Below, one piece after another: positions 60,786-64,000 of a stretch of 64,000 nt of DNA. The notes below the pieces were generated by a model, which was not told the origin of the DNA, did not search any database, and saw only the letters and a list, made by a program, of their open reading frames with translations. Position 1 is the stretch's first letter; each line of letters starts with the position of its first letter. Location: positions 806,001 to 870,000 of the forward strand of contig NZ_QZFU01000016.1 of NCBI RefSeq assembly GCF_003598715.1, in the 5' to 3' direction. Source of the stretch: Nocardia panacis (GTDB taxonomy: Bacteria > Actinomycetota > Actinomycetes > Mycobacteriales > Mycobacteriaceae). Position numbers and translations under genes: made by a program.

Positions 60786-60816
60786 GCGTGAGCGGGCCGT
60801 TTCGGTCCGCTCACGC
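60786..60816. terminator. Bidirectional terminator, protease and MFS genes
   Basis: GCGTGAGCGG and CCGCTCACGC pair perfectly (10 bp), extended inside by CCG/CGG around TTT. It sits between the convergent protease and MFS transporter stops. Confidence 0.8.
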
Positions 60817-62280
60817 TTATTCGTCCTCGGCTTCGGCGCCGTGCAGCGGGGCGAGTGCCGGACCGGCGACCCCGCACTGCGGTGCGCACTCGACGCTGTC
60901 CAGATGCGGCGCATGGGGTTTCGGGCGCAGCAGCACCGCCGCGAGCAGCGCGCCTGCCAGCAGACATCCGGCGCAGATCCAGACCGCGATCGGGAAGCCG
61001 CGAGCCAGCGCGTCGGGATCCGACAGCGATCCGGAGATGCCCGCCAGACCGGGCAGGGCGGCCACCGCCAGCAACTGGGCGGTGCGGGCCACGGCATTGT
61101 TCACCCCCGAGGCGATCCCCGCCTCGCTCGACGGGACTGCGCCGAGCACCGCCCCGGTCAGCGGGGCGACCAGCGCCGAAAGCCCGAGTCCGAAGACGAG
61201 CACACCCGGCAGCACATCGGTGAGGTAGGAGGTGTCGCGGCCGATGCGCAGCATCAGCAGCAACCCCGCCGCCGCGAGCAGCGGACCGATCGTCATCGGG
61301 ATGCGTGGACCGTGCACCTGCGCCCACCGACCCGCGGGCGCGGACAGCACCAGCATGAGCAGGGTGATCGGCACCGTAGCCGCGCCCGACAGCAGCGGCG
61401 AATACCCGGCCACCACTTGCAATTCCAGCACCAGCAGGAAGAACACGCCGCCGAGCGCGGCATAGACCGCGAAGGTGACCAGGTTGGCCGCCGTGAACAC
61501 GCGGGAGGCGAACAGCGCGGGCGGGACCAGCGGATGCGGGCTGCGCAGCTCGATCACCACGAAGACGGCGAGCAGCACCACGCCCGCGATGATCAGCAGC
61601 GGACTGGAATCGATCAGCCCCAGCGTGAGCGCGCCGAGCGCGCAGGCCACCACCACCGCACCCGGAATATCCAGGCGGCCGGTCGAATTCGGGTCCCGAC
61701 TCTCCGGCACGTGGCGCAGCGTCACCAACACCACCACCACCGCCAACGGCACATTGAGCAGGAAGATCGAGCGCCATCCGGCCAGATCGATCAGCCATCC
61801 GCCGAGGAACGGACCCAGCGCGCCCGCGACCCCACCGAATCCGGACCACAGACCGATGGCCGATCCCTGATCGCGCTGATCGATCGAGGACGAGATGAGC
61901 GCAAGACTGCCCGGTGTGAGCATCGCGCCCGCGATGCCCTGCAGAATCCGCGCGACCACCAGCATCTCGATATTCACCGCCGCACCGCACAGCACCGAGG
62001 CGAGCGCGAATCCGATTGTGCCCCACACGAATACCTTGCGCCGACCCAGTCGGTCGCCCAGTGAGCCGCCGAGCAGGATGAACGAGGCCAGGGTGAGGGT
62101 GTAGCCGTTGAGCGTCCACTGCAGGCCCGCCACATCGGTCCGCAACTGCGCACCGATGCGGGGCAGGGCGATATTGACGACCGTGGCGTCGAGCATGGCC
62201 ACCGCCGAACCGAGGATGGTGGCCAACAGAATCCAGCGACCGGTGGCCGATCGCAGCCGAGGAAGCTCCGGACTCGTCAC
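60817..62280 (-). CDS. MFS drug exporter (DHA2/EmrB-QacA type)
   Basis: The 487-residue protein has about 14 helices and DHA2 motifs: LDATVVNIALPRIGAQL (about 23-39), GGSLGDRLGRRKVFVWG (motif A, about 68-84) and GSALGLWSGFGG-like GSAIGLWSGFGGVAGALGPFLGGWLID (motif C, about 135-161). Such proton-driven exporters remove antibiotics, dyes or lipids. It starts at a GTG; an upstream ATG adds 28 residues of non-membrane sequence. The C-terminal tail is His/Pro-rich. Confidence 0.9.
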   Translation of the reverse strand: MTSPELPRLRSATGRWILLATILGSAVAMLDATVVNIALPRIGAQLRTDVAGLQWTLNGYTLTLASFILLGGSLGDRLGRRKVFVWGTIGFALASVLCGAAVNIEMLVVARILQGIAGAMLTPGSLALISSSIDQRDQGSAIGLWSGFGGVAGALGPFLGGWLIDLAGWRSIFLLNVPLAVVVVLVTLRHVPESRDPNSTGRLDIPGAVVVACALGALTLGLIDSSPLLIIAGVVLLAVFVVIELRSPHPLVPPALFASRVFTAANLVTFAVYAALGGVFFLLVLELQVVAGYSPLLSGAATVPITLLMLVLSAPAGRWAQVHGPRIPMTIGPLLAAAGLLLMLRIGRDTSYLTDVLPGVLVFGLGLSALVAPLTGAVLGAVPSSEAGIASGVNNAVARTAQLLAVAALPGLAGISGSLSDPDALARGFPIAVWICAGCLLAGALLAAVLLRPKPHAPHLDSVECAPQCGVAGPALAPLHGAEAEDE

Positions 62281-62391
62281 ATCTGCCAACCTAGTACGCG
62301 CTGCCGACGAAGTCGTCCGCAAACCGCGTATAGCCGGAGGTACGCCTAGGCATGGGTGCGACACAACCAGGGGTATGCGAGAAACGACCGG

Positions 62392-63000
62392 CTACAGATC
62401 CTGGACGCAGACCACGAACTTGCGTTCCTTCTTCACGAAGCCGCTATTGCCCGGTCCGCAACTGCTCACATCGGTGGCGTTCTGCTGGATCTTGATGACC
62501 TTGACGCCGTCCTTGACCGTCGCGCCGCAGTCGATGCGGCGGGCGATATCGCCGCCGACATCCATGCAGCCGCCCACCACCCAGTCGATGTCGAGGCAGA
62601 ACGCGCCCTGCTCGATACCGTTCACGGTCTCCACGTAGTAGCTGTCGCGGTCGCCGACGCACTGCGAACTGCGCTGGGCCTTGCCGATGACGCGGTAGTT
62701 GGAATCCTGGCTGCCGCAGGTCGCCTTTGTGATGGTGGCGTCGTCGGTGCTGCCGCCGAGGGTTACACAATCGCCCACTTCGGCCTGGAAATCCGTTTTC
62801 CCGCCGGGGGTCTTGCCGGGGCTCGGTTTGCCAGGGGGCGGTTTAGGGGTGGCCGAGATCGCGTCGACCGTGCGGCCGCCTTCCGGCAGGGCGTGACCGC
62901 TGACGGTGGATCCGCAACCCGCGAGCACCATCGCCGAGCACGCGGCCGCGGCGGCCACCGCCGCGCGCCGCGCCCACCCCCGATCGAATTGTCGAGACAC
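62392..63000 (-). CDS. LppU-like lipoprotein
   Basis: The 202-residue protein has a lipoprotein signal with an AMVLAGC lipobox (Cys about 29), a Pro/Gly/Lys linker (PKPPPGKPSPGKTPGGK) and a C-terminal domain with paired Cys in VGDCVTLGG, TKATCGS, SSQCVG, FCLDIDW, GCMD, DCGA, SSCGP and VVCVQ. This matches the LppU/SCO3897 family of actinobacterial envelope proteins, whose function is unknown. The GTG at 63000 follows GGGAGGA. The disulfide-rich domain would be extracytoplasmic. Confidence 0.82.
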   Translation of the reverse strand: MSRQFDRGWARRAAVAAAAACSAMVLAGCGSTVSGHALPEGGRTVDAISATPKPPPGKPSPGKTPGGKTDFQAEVGDCVTLGGSTDDATITKATCGSQDSNYRVIGKAQRSSQCVGDRDSYYVETVNGIEQGAFCLDIDWVVGGCMDVGGDIARRIDCGATVKDGVKVIKIQQNATDVSSCGPGNSGFVKKERKFVVCVQDL

Positions 63001-63167
63001 CAGTCCTCCCACGCCACCTGTCACGCCATGAATACACCATCGTCCATCCGACGTCGAGTCGGCGACCCGACCCGCTTGCTTTCCGTTTATTGGGCGGGCC
63101 TGCGGAATCCCGGCTCCGGCAACCGATCTGGGTAGGGTTGGTTGGCGAGGCGCGAGAGGAGTCCCGA

Positions 63168-63773
63168 ATGAAACCGATCCAGGTGTTGTTGTGCTCCACC
63201 CTCGCGCTCGGATTATCGGTCGCCGCACCCGCGCTCGCCTCGGCCGCGGACCTGTACTGCGCCGCCGACGCGGGCACGGACATCACCCTGGTCAACGGAC
63301 CCGCCGCGTGCCGAGCCAGGACGGATGCGCGCGGTCAGGCACGGGCGGCCGGCTATGACGGTGTCGGCTACGCCGAGGCAACCGAGGGCGCCTCGGCGCT
63401 CGGCATCGGGATCGCGGGCGGGCGCGGCGCCTCCGACGCGGCGGGCGGGATTCCCGTCGCCCTCGGTATCGGCCCCGACGCGGTGGCCACGACCTCGCTG
63501 ACCGAGCCGGTCGCGGCGCCGCCGGGAGAGGCGGTATCGCCCAGCGGGCCGAGGCCCATCGAAATACCGGTCACCCCTTCACCTTTCGCCATCACCATCG
63601 CCTTCGGCGGTTCGTACGCCATGGTTTCGGCGACCGAGCGCGCGGTAACCTGCCTCGGCGCGGGCGCCCTCGCCTGGGATGCGGGCACCGGACGCGCCTG
63701 TCTGGCCACACCTTTCGGCATCTGGCAGCGGACGAGCCCGACCGACGAGGCGCGGGTCGCGTCGCAGCACTGA
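63168..63773 (+). CDS. Secreted DUF6764-like protein
   Basis: The 201-residue protein has a clear signal peptide (about 1-26, ending ALASA), then ADLYCAADAGTDITLVNGPAACRARTDARG and several Gly-rich stretches (GIGIAGGRGASDAAGGIPVALGIG). Four Cys suggest two disulfides. It resembles the actinobacterial DUF6764 family, of unknown function. GAGGAG lies five bases before the ATG. It stands alone between the lipoprotein and the last gene. Confidence 0.7.
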   Translation: MKPIQVLLCSTLALGLSVAAPALASAADLYCAADAGTDITLVNGPAACRARTDARGQARAAGYDGVGYAEATEGASALGIGIAGGRGASDAAGGIPVALGIGPDAVATTSLTEPVAAPPGEAVSPSGPRPIEIPVTPSPFAITIAFGGSYAMVSATERAVTCLGAGALAWDAGTGRACLATPFGIWQRTSPTDEARVASQH

Positions 63774-63809
63774 GGCGAACTCGCCGGGCCGCGCATCGAT
63801 CCCGCTAAT

Positions 63810-63825
63810 TTGTCGCTATCGACAA
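63810..63825. promoter_or_regulatory. Inverted repeat upstream of the last gene
   Basis: TTGTCG-CTAT-CGACAA is a perfect 6-bp inverted repeat about 70 bp upstream of the truncated last gene. It is placed like an operator. Confidence 0.4.
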
Positions 63826-63893
63826 GTGGGGAGTACTCGGGCGCTACTCTGAGATTCCACCCCGCAGGGGACCCCCGATCAGGAGGTGCAGCC

Positions 63894-64000
63894 ATGGTCG
63901 CCGCCCTTCAACCCTCGGATTCCGCCGAATTCCGTGCGACGCCGCCCGCGCCGCGGGAGATGCTGGTCGATCCGCGCTTCATCCGCCTGGCCGACCACTT
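63894..64000 (+). CDS. 5' end of an unidentified gene, truncated by the window
   Basis: AGGAGGT six bases before the ATG opens a frame (MVAALQPSDSAEFRATPPAPREM...VDPRFIRLADH) that runs off the window after 35 codons. The ribosome site and codon use support a real gene. Too little is visible to name a family. Confidence 0.7.
   Translation, partial: MVAALQPSDSAEFRATPPAPREMLVDPRFIRLADH

Overview
The window is high-GC actinobacterial DNA and fits a Nocardia or close relative in the Mycobacteriales. Supporting features are a complete mce/yrbE lipid-uptake operon, a mycobacterial-type Sdh1 cluster, a FadE10-like acyl-CoA dehydrogenase, a DinB2-type polymerase, XRE/DUF397 regulatory genes, a GT87 mannosyltransferase-like protein, LppU-like and DUF6764-like exported proteins, and a dispersed palindromic repeat that I associate with Nocardia. 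The genus is an inference. I saw no rRNA, tRNA, CRISPR array, insertion sequence or prophage.

Layout. 1-7.1 kb: a partial 2-oxoglutarate oxygenase, a GntR regulator, then a reverse-strand lipid and detoxification group (metallo-beta-lactamase hydrolase, acyl-CoA synthetase, isochorismatase-like protein, nitronate monooxygenase). 7.2-14 kb: a small upstream ORF, a 1645-residue type I polyketide synthase-like protein, a small ParB-like protein and a cation/proton antiporter, apparently one transcription unit. The PKS-like protein keeps KS-AT-DH-KR order but has lost the catalytic KS Cys, AT Ser and KR Tyr and has no ACP; only the dehydratase looks intact. 14-20.8 kb: S4 RNA-binding protein, NlpC/P60 hydrolase, AAA ATPase, FadE10-like dehydrogenase, alpha/beta hydrolase. 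21.3-24.9 kb: Sdh1 operon with a 13-codon leader ORF and a strong terminator. 25-27.4 kb: XRE/DUF397 module with two divergent small genes. 27.6-36.5 kb: AlkA-like glycosylase, an unlisted 34-residue peptide gene, a large FAD/Fe-S oxidoreductase, an ABC exporter behind a SoxR-like box, AcuI, DinB and a DUF1707 protein.

36.5-49.5 kb: FAD monooxygenase carrying two in-frame copies of a palindromic repeat, GT87 transferase, Lon protease behind an HspR-type HAIR site, a PrsW protease coupled to a small exported protein, DUF445, TIGR03084-like protein behind a perfect palindrome, LhgO, SRPBCC and RNase H proteins. 49.6-59.6 kb: yrbEA-yrbEB-mceA-F plus an Mce-associated protein on the reverse strand, with all six mce genes overlapping end to start. 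60-64 kb: secreted trypsin-like protease, MFS exporter, two exported proteins and the start of an unidentified gene.

The main theme is lipid chemistry and envelope: lipid import (Mce), acyl activation and oxidation (FadD-like, FadE10-like, AcuI), respiration (Sdh1, lactate-type dehydrogenase, LhgO) and stress or quality control (Lon, PrsW, DinB, AlkA). Several promoters carry recognisable operator-like palindromes. Start codons were chosen by Shine-Dalgarno spacing and gene overlap.
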